Assembly: GCF_964199755.1 (NCBI RefSeq)
Contig: NC_133903.1
Span: 54,876,739-54,940,738, forward strand
Source: Larus michahellis
Taxonomy: Eukaryota; Chordata; Aves; Charadriiformes; Laridae
Length of the DNA: 64,000 bases
Reading direction: 5' to 3'
Shown in pieces: positions 36,700-48,849 of the stretch. The notes beneath the pieces are model-generated. The model was not told the origin of the DNA. It ran no database searches and was given only the letters and a program-made list of their open reading frames with translations. Position numbers and translations under genes: made by a program. Every line of letters starts with the position of its first letter. The first letter of the stretch is position 1.

Positions 36700-39110
36700 T
36701 AGAAAATTGTGAAATAAGCAGCTCTACTGTTAATCTTCAGTCGTCGGCCATGGGGGTGTGTGTACAGCACAGTCAGTAAAGACCCTTATAATTGTTCCTA
36801 CATAAGCCTTAGGTCAGGAAATACACCTGACAAGGCTATAATTTGTAGACCTGTGCAAAACACCTTTTCATAAGGCTTTGTTTCATATTTCTCCTTACAA
36901 ATTTTCCTAGCGTTTTACGTGCACAAACTATATCATTGTTTTGGAAAATGCAAGCCTGACCACTGTAAATGGGTTTATATTTCCAACAGGGCAGTTATTT
37001 AATTTCCTGTTGGAAGTCTGCAAATGTTGGCACTGTTCACTCCTTGGCAGGGAGCCAGAAGAGAGTACGGTATCATTAACATGCTACACTCCATTCACGA
37101 TTGCAATTGGTTTCATCCAAACTTTGAGAGTGGGCTATAACAAAATAGATTATTTTTTTAATTAAACTTCATAAAAGCAGTCGGGGAGATAGGGGTGAAA
37201 GGGGTATTCTCTACAATAGGGTATTCCCTAGCATGAGACCAGCTTTTGTTCTTCCTTACCTAGTCTCGTGCTGGAGGAATCTTCATTTTGCTGCAGACTT
37301 AGTCTCGCCTTGTAGTTTTCCATTAAAGCACTGCAAAATGAAGGCTGAGGTCTGATCCTGAAATTGGCTCTTTCAGTATAAACACCTTCCCTGACACAGT
37401 TACCTTCCTTGGGATCCATGTGCACGGTCCCTGCGGGAGGACGGGTGCCAAGGTTTGAACCTCTAATGGTTGCAGTGACGTGACTGAAGGTCCTGAAGTC
37501 ACCCGAGTGCATTTCCAAAGGATTCATTAGCATCCGGAGGACTGAGCTGTTTGGAAAATGCTATCTTTAGTGGCAAGTGCTTAGAAATGATTTGGAAAGG
37601 AAACTTTCCAAACAAAAAAAGATATTTTTGTTCAGAGCTTGTTTTAAATATACAGACTTAAGTCTGCAAAAATTAATCAGAATAATTTAGTGTAAAAACA
37701 CATAATTTACCTTGGGTGCCTGGCGTAGGCTGTCTATACCATGCATGATGCTTCAGGCAAGGCAATTTTATCAATGTAACAGAGTTATTATTAGCTCATG
37801 TGGACCTTCTGGTGCACCATTCCTGGTGCCCAACTTGCTCATGGAATTCTCCGTCTGACTGTGGTTTGCAATGGAGATATGCTCTTAACAACATCTACAG
37901 CTTGAAATAAAGGGAGACAACTCCCATTTTCTTATGCAAGTTTTTCACTTTGAAAGGAGCTGTGTGTTGAAAACAAACGGTCAAACGATGTGGCAGACTC
38001 TTCATCACTTGGAAGGCTTTAAATCAAGGCTGACTTTCTGAACAATACGCTTGCGGCCACAGTGGGTTCTGTGTGAGAATTGCTGGATGTAGGAAGTTGT
38101 GGCATGTGTCATGCAGGGGATCACACTTATGATTATTGTGGTCTCTTCTAAATCTCGCATAAGGCTTCAGTGTAATCTCTCTGGATTTACCCTGTTCTGA
38201 ACTGGAGCAGCTGCTTTTTCTCAATGATTTGGGTGTGGAAGAGGAGGTGCTTGTAGAGAAACGTGCACGGTTTAGCTATTATAGTTAATATTTGCACTCG
38301 CTTCTTCTGGCTTAACTGAAGCTGTAGTAGGTAATGCTGTGTGATGGAAAGCAGAAGGAGAAAAAGCATGTTTTGAACACCTGTCATACTTGGGTACTGT
38401 TTCTTGAATGATGCTTGGCTGCTGATAATATGTAGCTTAGGCCATTGGTAGGTATTGAATGGGAATGGGGAGTACCTAAATAACTTTCGTGTGTCAAAAG
38501 ATGAGGTTCCTTTTCTTTTTTTTTTTATTGGGTCCTGAGAAACATGCAGTGCAGCTAAAGGAAAATGCACATAAAAACCAAACAGGTAAAAAAACTATAT
38601 GCCTGAATTTATGTATTGCAGTAATGTATTTCTGCCACTTTCATATTTTTTGTGATAACTTATTAAATAAGATCTGTAGGGTTTCTTTAATTTTTTTCTT
38701 TTTTTGAAGCATACAGATGAATGCACTTATCTATATTTACATCCTGAAAGGCAAACTGGAGAGTGTTCTTTCCATATGCTCATGGAGCTTAGTGCAGTAA
38801 TAAGTGTATAGGGACAGGAGACCCTCTGGTCCTTTACAGTTTCTTCTGGGTGTTAAATTTCATGCAGAAAATATGGTTCTTATTGCAGTTTGGCAGGCTT
38901 TAGAAAAAAGCAAACCTTTTCAATGTTCCATCTAAAAGAAATATATAGTGCGCTCAATTTTTATTTCTTTGCCGTCTCTTAGTGATAGTATGTAGAAGTT
39001 GTCAATTTTTTTTATAGTAGGTTTAATTGAAGGATCTCAGAACTGTTTATAAACAATTTTTAATTTTTCACCGTGTCTTGCTTTGAGTTAGTTATGTATT
39101 TTCTTCTTTT
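36700..39110. other. Intronic sequence, nothing specific recognised
   Basis: No supported gene or repeat beyond short A/T runs (for example 38514-38527). The minus-strand open frames at 37228-37533 and 38187-38570 show no family resemblance. Confidence 0.4.
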
Positions 39111-39119
39111 CGATACATG

Positions 39120-39205
39120 TAGAGGAGGAGCACAGGTAAATTATCTTGTTTGAAATCCCAAAAGAGAACCCATAGCAGGTCTGGGAATAAAAGTCAGGGA
39201 TCTTT
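39120..39205. mobile_element. Possible MIR-like fragment
   Basis: A short stretch with AGGTAAATTATCTTGTTTGA, then CCATAGCAGGTCTGGGAATA and AAAGTCAGGGATC, follows the order of the MIR core (gagaggtaa, cttgcc, cacagcaggtctgggaat). Diverged and short. Confidence 0.25.
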
Positions 39206-39209
39206 TCTT

Positions 39210-40920
39210 CCGCACACCTCTGTTTTACCAAAATTTTAAGATCAAAGCCTTATTTTATTTATTTTTTTTTTCCCCAGTAGTCTGGGGCCTTGCCTGCGCG
39301 TGGCTCTCTTTCATGCTGTTCATATGCAGCCATCTTACATACAGTAATCCTTATTCTTGGGCTTGTCCAAACTCCTCAATCACTGTCTTCTACTCAGGCA
39401 CCTCCCAAATCCTGCAAGTCTTCTGCCATTCCCAGCTGCCTCCCTCCCAGGTTTGTGGATCTGGGGAGGGGAGTGGGGTGTTGATGGAAAGCAATCATTA
39501 CCAACTTGTTTTTTGAAGCTGCCAAGTATTTCAAAAGTTGTTATCCTCATGAAATAAACGCATTTGCTAGTATTTCTTGAAATTGCATGACATTGGGTTG
39601 AAATACTCCTTTCTACACAATGTTGTGTACTGGTTTGTTAACGGCAGTTGCAACCGAAGGCTGGCTCTGCTGCTGGTGGAGGTTGTCCCCGAGTTCTGAC
39701 TGCCACCTGAGCATCAAGAAGTGTGAAGCAGTCATGGTGTGCAAAAATCTGACAGGAGTGAAGTCCTACATGGTGCTTTATGCATTTCCAATCAGTATAA
39801 GACATGTCAAATGTTTTAAATGCGAATTTGGCCTAAAAAACAAATCTGCGTTTAGAGATATAAAAAAAATCAGGTTTATACAGCAAAGGGAGAATAAAAG
39901 AACACCAATCAGCCACACAACAAACAGCGATATCTTACCTACATGCTACTATATCCTGCTAAAAAGAATGAACTCACAACATGGTGTAAGTAGCATGAAA
40001 CACTTCTTAAAGTCTAACAACTGAGATGCTATGTAAAAAAACCAGCCCCCCCAAAACAACAACCCCCTCCGATCCCCAACTTGACCTATACCTACATGAT
40101 AAATAACTTGATGCTGAATATATTTTTCCAAGGAGCACTGCCATTTATCATGTAATGTTCAAATTATAGCTGAATGTGTAGCTATCAAATATAAAATGAC
40201 AAAGTGCTTTTAAATTTGCTACCTTGACTTTGAAAAGTATGTTGATTAACAGCCTTGAATGATGGAGTTGAAAATCCTTAGGAAATAGAGGTGATATAAA
40301 AAAATACTGTGATTTGATAAAGTTCCTAAGTAAGATCCTATGGGGGAAGCAAATCTAAAGAGAAAAATATTTAAGGAAAACTGTAGTTTCTTACAGAGAT
40401 ACTTTTGATGTGAGCACATCCTCTTAGTATATGGGAATCATAGGTGTGAATAAAAGAGAGATGTTTTAGGATAAACAGCAACAAAATCTGAAAAGCTGTA
40501 GGACTAAAGCTGTAAGTGATAATAGGAGAAGCAGAAAAAGAGAAAGATGAGAAATGCTGAGTTGTGATTCAGTGCACAGGAAAAATTCTTGATAGGTGAA
40601 ACCAAAGGCTAAAATATTTAATTTTTTTTTTTTTTGTGCTGCTTTCCACCCTGCCCTGAAAAATACAGCAGACACAATGAATGCAAAGATGTAAGGACTG
40701 TAACCTCAGTTTAGAATAAGAAAAAACAGTTAGGGAATACTTGGATAAATTAGATGTTTTCAGATTTTTCCTGTTAACTCTTTAACCTCTGAGGAAGTTG
40801 TTCAGTCTGGGTCAGTCTCAGGAGCGAGAGAGACCGCGTACTGGTGCGGGTAGGCGTAGAAAATTGTGAAGGGGGAAAAAAATGACAAACATAAAACCTG
40901 TTTAAAAAGAGAGGTGTTAA
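39210..40920. other. Intronic sequence
   Basis: No exon recognised. A 134-codon open frame at 39620-40024 has no domain or family pattern. T-rich run at 40622-40636. Confidence 0.4.
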
Positions 40921-40929
40921 GGAATTCTA

Positions 40930-42080
40930 CATCAATCTCCTTAACAACAGACAAATTATTTGCAAGCAGCTGGAAGATAACAAGGAGATAAATAGCAAGC
41001 TAAAATGGTTTTGTCAAGAACAAATCATGTCACGCTAATCTCCTTCCCTCTTACAGCAGTTTATGGAGTCTTGTGGAGAACATGAGATGACGTATCTTGA
41101 GTTCATATAAACTTTGGATGGCACATCTCGTGCCATTCCTACAAGTCATCTACAGACATGGGGTCTTAGTGAAACTAGTATAGCGTAAAGGCAGAGCTGG
41201 AGTAATTGCATGCCAGGGATAGCTCTCGGGGTCTGCGGGGAAAATGGAGAGGCTCTAAATAACTGGAAAGCCTTGGGCCCAGTGGTTTGGTACTTCTGGG
41301 AGCAACGTGGGAAATGGAATAGCAATTGTGCTGGAGGACACACATGTGGGAGGGTCTGTGAGGGTATCTGCAGGCAGGTTTTAAAATGATCTTGCTAAAA
41401 TGGAGAAACAGTCAGAAGAAATGTGATGAAATGGAATAAGTGCAATATATTAAACTTCTAAAGGAATAATCACCTGTATAAATTGCAGAATAGGAATGTG
41501 GTTGGGTTGCAGCTCTTCTAAAATGATTTGGGAGTTTTCGCGGAACAGAAATTGAGCAGAGTCAACAGTGGCGTACTGTGAGGAGAAGGCAAACATTGTG
41601 TTTGGCTGAGTGAACAGCAATAGAACCAGCAGGGTACAAGAAGTTGTCTGTCCCTCTGCTCAGCATGGGTGAGACCTCAATGGGACGAATATTGTGCCTA
41701 GTTTTGGGAAGCATATCTTGGGAAAGGTATGGATCAGCTGGAGAAAGGCCAGTGAGACCAGCAAGAATCATCGAGGAACTAAGAAAACATGACCCAGGAG
41801 GATGAATGAACTGAGGTTGCATCACCAAAAAGGAGAGAAGAAAAAAATAAAGCAGATACTGAGTTGTTAGTACATAAGGTGTTGCGGGGAGGAAGAGAAC
41901 AGCTTATTCCCAGTATCAGTGATTGCTAAGACAAAAGATATTTGGCTTAATTTACAGCAGAATAGATTTAATTGAGATATGAGGAAAAAAACTTCTCATG
42001 ATAAGGAGAATAAAGCACTTCACAGTCTTGGGAGGCTTCTCTTCTAACAGGAGGTTATATCTGTTAGGGCTGGGTTTGGG
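40930..42080 (+). mobile_element. Ancient CR1 LINE, 3' half of ORF2, heavily decayed
   Basis: Successive blocks appear in the order of CR1 ORF2: TTTTGTCAAGAACAAATCAT (41012-41031), GAGATGACGTATCTTGAGTT, AATGGAGAAACAGTCAGAAG, CTAAAGGAATAATCACCTGT, GTGCCTAGTTTTGGGAAGC, GAACTAAGAAAACATGACCC and GGAGAGAAGAAAAAAATAAA. They correspond to the late reverse-transcriptase region and its C-terminal extension. The frame is destroyed by many stops and indels. It runs in the sense of the putative gene, opposite to the younger CR1 copies. Confidence 0.72.
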
Positions 42081-42089
42081 GAGGGAGAT

Positions 42090-43440
42090 GGCAAGAGCAC
42101 TCTGCCCCATCCATTTTACCCTGGTTAACTTGGTGACTTTAACAGGATCCTAGAGAAACTAGCTCCCCTAGGCTCCAATTAGTCTTTGTGAATATTTCCC
42201 TCACCTGTTTCTTCAGGCTTTAACAAATATGCACATTAATTAAAACAATAATGGTATCATACCTAAATTGTTTCTCACCTAAAACCTGATGGAGTATAAA
42301 ATGGGGTTTTGATATGAAAGCTCACAGACAACAACATTATTCAGACCTGAACTGTAGGACGTAATCCTGAAACCCTCTTCTGTCCCTGCTCCAGGGACTT
42401 CTTATAAAAGCAAGGGTGCTTCTGCCCTGCGCATCTCTGGGGCGCTGGGGGAGGACAGCAGTGCTGTGGGTGGGATTCACCTGTGGCCTTTCTCTGAAAA
42501 CCTGTTAGTCTTTCCCCGTAACAAAGTACGTTTTTAGTTCTGTCCAAGGAGATGACAAATATGTCTACTTTATTAATCACATGAGTCACTTGAGAACAGC
42601 AAAACATCAAACATTTTGAAAGGATTGAGTATGTCAGAATCTCTAATGTTTTTTCTGTATCTGTGTAATAGTCTTTGATTCGCTTCTGACTTCCCAAGTA
42701 GTTCACGTCTGCCAAGAAGCCTAATCACTCAACACCAGCCCACAGAACTGAATAGACTTAGGTTCACTGTCGTTTTGAGTTAATACATCAGTGATGAGTC
42801 TAGTCCAAGAGCAGGAAAAAAAAATCCGTTTTCCAAAGTTGTGTGAGCCATTAAGAGGGGTAGCTCTGCTGGGACTAGTTTACATATAAGTTAAATACCA
42901 GATATGAGGGGTTGTCTGTACTGAAAAATAAGTAGTCTGTCGTTATACAGAAAACAGAGGTCCGTTTCTCTATGTACATGTGTCTAACTCACAATTTCGG
43001 CCCCAAAGGATGTGTCTGTTGAAAAGAGAAGGCAGAGATTGCCAAGAAAAAAAAGACATGCCCCGCTCAAATAACAAGTATTACTTTCCCCTTTCTCCTT
43101 CCTCCTTTCCCCCAAAATACATATATACACATACTGCCCCCCCTTTTTTAATACTCAATTTTTTATTCAAATGGACTGAGCTGTAATCTCATGAGTCCGA
43201 GTGCTATGTTTAGTTTTTCTTCCTTCTATTGGAAACCCCAGCATGTTTTTTTGCCACAGTAACTTCCACCTAACATCACCCTCTTTGTGAAGCCTGCTGC
43301 TGCTCACTGTTCTGTAAGGGTCAAACTCAGCCTTTTAATATTTATTAATTAGGCTTTAGGTGGGAAGTTTTGTGTTGTGTTTAATGGTGTCAGTCAGTTA
43401 TGCTGGAATCATGCTATTTTCCAGGATGCAGAATGTCTGA
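42090..43440. other. Intronic sequence
   Basis: No exon or repeat recognised apart from short A-rich runs. The minus-strand frame at 42341-42715 is not recognisable. Confidence 0.4.
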
Positions 43441-43443
43441 ATT

Positions 43444-43517
43444 TTATAGAATCCTTGTAATGCTGCTCGAAGGGACTTGGGGTCACCCGGTCCAACCTCC
43501 TGCTTGGAGTGGGACTG
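43444..43517 (-). mobile_element. CR1 3'-end fragment, short and diverged
   Basis: TTATAGAATCCTTGTAATGC, CGAAGGGACTTGGGGTCACC and GGTCCAACCTCCTGC reproduce in order the reverse complement of an avian CR1 tail (tagaatc, gaagggacc, gtccaaccccctgc). Only about 75 bp remain. Confidence 0.72.
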
Positions 43518-43519
43518 TT

Positions 43520-44285
43520 TTCCCTTCTGTTATATTGTGCACATGTGTTCTGCTTCTCTCGGTAGGTTTTGCTATTTTTCTTCTGGTAGTTCCTCAAGGC
43601 CTTGTTAAGCTGCACATGATGCAAAGGCATTTTCTGTAGGCCATTGCTCCTGGTAAGCTCACAGCCAGGTAATAAAGCAGAGAGAAAGGAAACACCCAGA
43701 GTAACTTGCCTGAACAGAGCTGCAGTTTAACCTCTCCTGGTTCTCAGTGCCAGCCTCATCTCTTGCCCTAACTACTCACTAACACGGTGGCATATAATTT
43801 ATTCAAGTGTATGTGTACGTATATAGATGCTACACTATGGAGCATTGCAGAAGTGTTTGGGGTTTTCCTCTTAATTCTGAACATTTTTCTGTCTTCTGCA
43901 CATGGAAGGAACCAGCTCGTCTACAGTCTATGTAGTTGTTCCAGGGGCGCTCCAAAAAATGTTTAGTTTTTTCATCCCCTTTTAGTATTGGTCTCTAATG
44001 TATCCAGTTTTTCAAATACTGCTTAAATATAGCTCATTCTTACACTGTATCCCATGAAGACAATGTAAACCACTTGAGTGGAGTCTGACCAGCTGCAGTT
44101 TTATTGAGTATTTATCTGTAGCCTCTGCTGGGATACTCTGCATGATGTTGTCATGAAGGAAAAGGGACTTAAGTCAACAGTAAATCAATACTTGTTCATA
44201 AAAAAACACACCCAAACCTGATTTCTGATATTTGGCTGAAAGGAACCTGAAAATGAGTATACACAGGATCAGCGAGGTTAGTGGG
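43520..44285. other. Intronic sequence
   Basis: No gene or repeat recognised. Confidence 0.4.
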
Positions 44286-44289
44286 CTTT

Positions 44290-44800
44290 CTCTACAGCTG
44301 TCGTGGGAGCACACCTATAATATTGTATGCAGCTGTGGGAAAGTTAATACTAGAAATGTTTTCAACAAATTGGGGTGAAACCTTAGAGGAAAACCATCAA
44401 AATCAATTCTGTGGTTTGTTTGTATTTAGGGAAAATGAAAACATGTTGAAGTTAAGAGGGATGATCTTTTTTGCGCGCATACTTGATTTGTGTTACCAGC
44501 GGGGAAAGGGGTATTATTTACAGCAATGCAAAGGAAGATGTGACTATAAATAAGAGGAAGGAAAAGCAGACAAGGAAGCCTCAGCTAAATTTCAGAAGCA
44601 GTTTTGTAAGAGTAAAATCTGTTGGACTGAACAGTCTTGCAAGGGAGGTTATTGAAGCTACCTTGCTTGAGATGTTTAAATTGGACTGGACAGAACTACG
44701 GGGGAATATATTTCTGGCAGCAAATCCTCCTTGGCAGTGGATGGGATGTACAGGTTGGTCCAGCACCTTGGGAAGTCAATGGGAGTCTTTCAGCTCGCTC
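44290..44800 (+). mobile_element. Ancient CR1 LINE, ORF2 3' end
   Basis: AATATTGTATGCAGCTGTGG (44321-44340) matches the CR1 phrase for a tttggagtattgtgtgcagttctgg-type segment. Further on, TTGCAAGGGAGGTTATTGAA and TTGAGATGTTTAAATTGGAC match the aagggaggtggtggaa and gaggtttttaagagaagattggac blocks that encode the last residues of ORF2. GGATGGGATGTACAGGTTGG corresponds to the start of the 3' UTR. Same strand and similar decay as the copy at 40930-42080, so it may be the same subfamily. Confidence 0.6.
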
Positions 44801-44809
44801 TGGATCAGA

Positions 44810-46730
44810 TATCTATGGACTGAAGATGTCACTTCTTTCTGTGATCTCAGTCATTTTTGTGCAGATTTTCAGGTTTCCTAGACTGGAGGAGGGGACGTGT
44901 GGTGCGACCACATTTGCCATCATTCTTTAATTATCTCAGACTGCTGCCTCTAAACGCTGCCTTAGAGAGTATTTTTTTAAATACAAAATTAAGAGAGATT
45001 CCCCTTTTCAGATGGAAATGTATCTTTTTTCCCCCTCCTGGATTTTGATAAACATACTTTTAACCTGCATCTATTCAATTAATATTAAAGTTGCAGATTT
45101 TTCTATTTTTTTCCTGTTTTTTTTTCTGTTTCTCTACTTAATGCAAAGTCCCTGTAACGTGAGCCTTCTTGGTGGTCTTGAAAGAACCCCAAATATTGAT
45201 TTGGTTGATAATGTGTAATGTAAATACAATTAGTAGCATGTGCATGCTTGTTTGTTTGTTTGTTTTACTAACGGAAAAAGGTCTGCAGAAAAATAATGCA
45301 TACCAAATTCAGGTCAGAGGAAGGAACAACGATATATCTTTAGGTTTGTTACCTCAGATTGTGTAACTGCTCTTAGTCTTTACATTCCAGAGCAAGAAAG
45401 AGCAGTATTTTTAGTCTCACAAATTTAAATAACACAGTGTGATCCCCTGATATTGCTAAGTCTCTGTGGGAAAGAACTGTGGCGTATTGTGTTTTCCCTC
45501 CCTCATTTCCCTGCCATATGTAATTAATAGAATAATAGTTGGTGGTACGCTTATGCCTAGATGCGGCTGCCACACTGGAGGAAAGTTGCAGGGCCTTTGG
45601 CTTTCGCAGTTCTCCTATCTCAGCAAATCAGTTGCTTAAACAATGGAGTAAGTTCTTCACAGATATGTGGATCCCTTGTGCTGGCACGTGGCAGCCCGCC
45701 TGCCGCTTAGCTTCTTGGCATAAAAATCTTTCTTATGTATTTAAAGCTTTCCTCTTTGAAATGAGCTTTTGTTGAAGTTTATATAAGTCTTTGGTATTAG
45801 AGAACTCCTTTTTTTTTTTTTTTCCCCCATTAAGAAAAATTACTTAAATCTATAAAACCATATTTGTATTCCTAGAATTGTTTGGAAAAATAGCAACTGA
45901 TTTTTTTTGGGGGGGGGTGTTTGTTGGTTTCTTTGTCATCCTCTGAGCTTTGGCACCACCGACACTTTACTACTTATTTCTGCGGTAAGTGGGAAGACAC
46001 ATTTTCAGTCATTGCACAGCATGTTGCAGCTGCACAGAAACGGAGACAGCCTGAACTCTTCTTCTGCCTTGCCCAAAATCCACAGGGCAGATTTGTGGCC
46101 ACCATTTTGGATCCTCTCCTTGAATGCGAATTCTTTCCCACAGCCATTTAAGCCTTTCTAAATGCGTTTTTCCATTGGAAAGACACATTTGGGCATTAAA
46201 CATGTGCTTAGAGTATCTTAGCTGAGTATAAAGCAGGGGAAGAAAGTATTTTAAATGGGCGCAGCAGACTCATTTCTTCTCTCCCTGGCGGGAGCATCCT
46301 CCTCGGGAGCCTGTGTGTGCGCATCCCCCCTGGCTGGCACTCGGGCTCTGCGCTTCAGGGGAAGAAAAAAAACTACACTGGACCATGCAGTGGTGTGTTG
46401 GTATGCCAAAATTTTCCTAAAGTGAGGAGTTGTTTGGCGTTTCAGCCTAGAAAGGAAGCGTTGTTCAGAGGCAGTTCTCTTTCTGTGCAGGTATTTGTTT
46501 GCTGACGGCACAAGGAGGGCTGAAGAGGGTTAGTAATCATCCATTTTACTAAATACTGCTGCTGAACTGAACCTATGCTGCCCTTCAGAGTACTGTGATT
46601 TCCATATTGATTTTTGGCTAAGACACAGTTTTTTCCTGTCCTCTGATACTTAACGCAGTTATCACTGCAAATACCCCAAAGCCTTGTGATTTTTGACATC
46701 ATTTTCCTCATTACATTCCTTCTGCAGCAG
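44810..46730. other. Intronic sequence
   Basis: No exon recognised. There is a (TTTG) simple repeat at about 45249-45266, T runs near 45810-45825, and a G run at 45909-45917. Confidence 0.4.
45249..45266. repeat. (TTTG)n simple repeat
   Basis: Four to five TTTG units lie in tandem, an ordinary short microsatellite. Confidence 0.8.
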
Positions 46731-46738
46731 GCAGAAAC

Positions 46739-46860
46739 TGCTATTCCCATTGTACAGTTGGGAAACGGAGACATTGACAGGCTAAATAACTTTGTCTAGG
46801 ATGACACTGGGCAAAGAGATAATTATCCAAGGTTCAAACCTTGAGCTCTCCTTGCTTGGA
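46739..46860 (+). mobile_element. MIR-like SINE remnant
   Basis: CTATTCCCATTGTACAGTTG (46741-46760), then GGAAACGGAGACATTGACAGG, CTAAATAACTTTGTCTAGGA, TGACACTGGGCAAAG and GGTTCAAACCTTGAGCTCTC follow the MIR consensus in order (ttattcccattttacagatgaggaaactgaggca, gttaagtgacttgcccaaggtca, cacagc, attcgaacccaggtct). Such old SINEs are sparse in birds but shared across amniotes. Confidence 0.65.
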
Positions 46861-46869
46861 TGGGTGCTG

Positions 46870-48840
46870 TCACCTCCAGGCCACTCGCACGGAGCCTGGC
46901 AGGGTGGCAGAACTGTCAGGGAGTGTCTGTTTATACTGGCATAGTGGAAGCTGCTGGTCACACTGGTGTCAGGGAGTCACAGTGTCATGCTAGATACTGA
47001 ATCTTCATTTTATACTCAAAACCCCAAAGACCATGCAGATTCCCAGCATCCCCATCGCTGTCATTCTCCACCCAGTTCTGTACTTCCAACCCCTTATTTT
47101 TGCCTTGTAATGTGATTTTGCATCATGCAGTGTTTCGTTGTCAAAATGTTTGAAGCCATGAAATATTTGTGCCATGGGAGAAAAAAGCAAGGGGGACACA
47201 AAACCCAAAAAGTCCAGAGGATATGTACTATTACAGGTCCAGCTTGGCCCATGGGAACCTCTGGATTCCCAGTACCATCAGCTCCCATTTAACTGCTCCT
47301 TGGCTTTGCCAGTCTGGCGTGTCTCCTTCTAGCTTGTTACTCCTGCCTGGTGTGCTCTGGGTGATGATCAAAGCATCTTTTTCTGTGTTCCTCTAAGATT
47401 CTTCCCAATTTTATCCCCCCCCCCCTTTTTGTTTTCGTTTTCTGGCTTGCTTTGGTTTTTTTTCCTAAGCTGTTAACTCAGCAACGAACAGCAGTTTGTC
47501 AGCTTGTGGCAGCGAGGCAGTGGTGGGCGATGCAGGTGAGGAGGAGGAAGGAGTGCTTTTGCCTCCTGCCATCTCTTCTCCAGGTGAAGCTGCCTCTTCC
47601 CGCTGTCACCTTACTCCAAACTGTGCAAGGGACAGGGAGCTTGACCCCATTCCCTTTCAGGGTTGGGTCCAAACTCTAGGTAAGAAATCCTCATTCACGT
47701 GTTTAGTAGACAATTTGTTTCTGTTTCATTTTTATTGCCTGAATTTTTGGGGGGATAAATCTGATTTTAGTTGGAAATCTTGAACTTAGAGCAACATATT
47801 TATTTAAGTAACAATTCAATGAAGAAAGAATGTCCTCAGGTGAGGAAACCAACTTTCTCACGTGCTCTAGTTCAGATGCTGCTCTCCTACAGCACGTGGC
47901 CGTGTCACGGGTGGGACAGGTAACCCCATGCCAGCAGTCGCAGGGGGGTGCAGCTTTGAAAAACTCCAGCCCAGCAGTGCTTCTAGCAGGTACTTTCCCC
48001 GACAGCGTTGCTAAAGTGCCAGGTACTTGATTCAATTTCAATATGACATAGCAAAAAATGATGAGATATTTTAAATTATAACAATAGACATGAGTTAGTG
48101 TTTGTAAACTGCTGTATTTTACGGTTTTTTAATCAGCTGAGCAATAATGTGCAGCAGGAACACCCTGTTCCTCCATAGGGTGTGCTTGAAACAATTTTTT
48201 CATGTACTTTGGGTTAACTGTTCCTGTTTTGAGCACTTGGTGTTTTACGTGTCCTGTTCTGCAATGAAAAAGCAATGAATTATTTCCAACGACTTATAAG
48301 CTGCTCTTACTCTGTCAACACAGAGTCGAAATCCTGGTCGTCTTTCTCTGTGACACAAATTTTCACACTTTCTGCAGTTAATGTAATTGCAAATGCTGCC
48401 AGATAATGGCCTGCTTTCTGGGCACGGGATTGGGAATATGCATATTATCCCATATTTTAAAATAATTGCTCTGTACATGTTACAGCGTTTGGAACTGAAT
48501 TTTGGAAAGCAGTGCTGCTTCTTGGCAGCGCTTCTTGGCAGCCAGCAGCGTGCGTTTTTCTCGGCGGCAGCTCCGCGGAGCAGCGTGAAGGGGGTTAATG
48601 CTGATAACACTGGAAAAGTCTCCTGGCTGCTGGCGGGGAACTGACCTCGCCTGGCTGAAACAGCGGGGAACTAATAGAAGTTTTCTGCTCTATTCAGAGC
48701 AGGGTAGTCAAGCATCTGAACTTCCCACCAAACTCTGTTTTCTATTGTACTTTTGATGCCAGCTTTCTGTAGCACTCGGCACTAAAAGACAAACATTTGC
48801 AACTCCATCCTTCCAATTCCGACTATATGGCATTTAGCCT
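46870..48840. other. Intronic sequence with one weak exon candidate
   Basis: Contains the candidate exon at 47470-47535 and a poly-C run near 47417-47425. Otherwise nothing is recognised. Confidence 0.4.
47470..47535 (+). CDS. Weak candidate internal exon, 66 nt, phase 1-1
   Basis: A T-rich tract ending CCTAAG precedes it and GCAG|GTGAGG follows. Joined to the phase-1 exon at 17264, the frame stays open and leaves in phase 1, reading AVNSATNSSLSACGSEAVV then GDA. It is serine/alanine-rich with one NSS sequon, plausible for an extracellular stalk but also for random sequence. Good acceptor-donor pairs of this length arise by chance many times in 46 kb, so the call is tentative. Confidence 0.15.
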
Positions 48841-48849
48841 TCAAAAAAA

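Noticed and set aside
39620..40024. 134-codon plus-strand frame
   Set aside because: Cysteine and lysine content looked protein-like at first, but no zinc-finger or other spacing pattern holds and there is no splice context.
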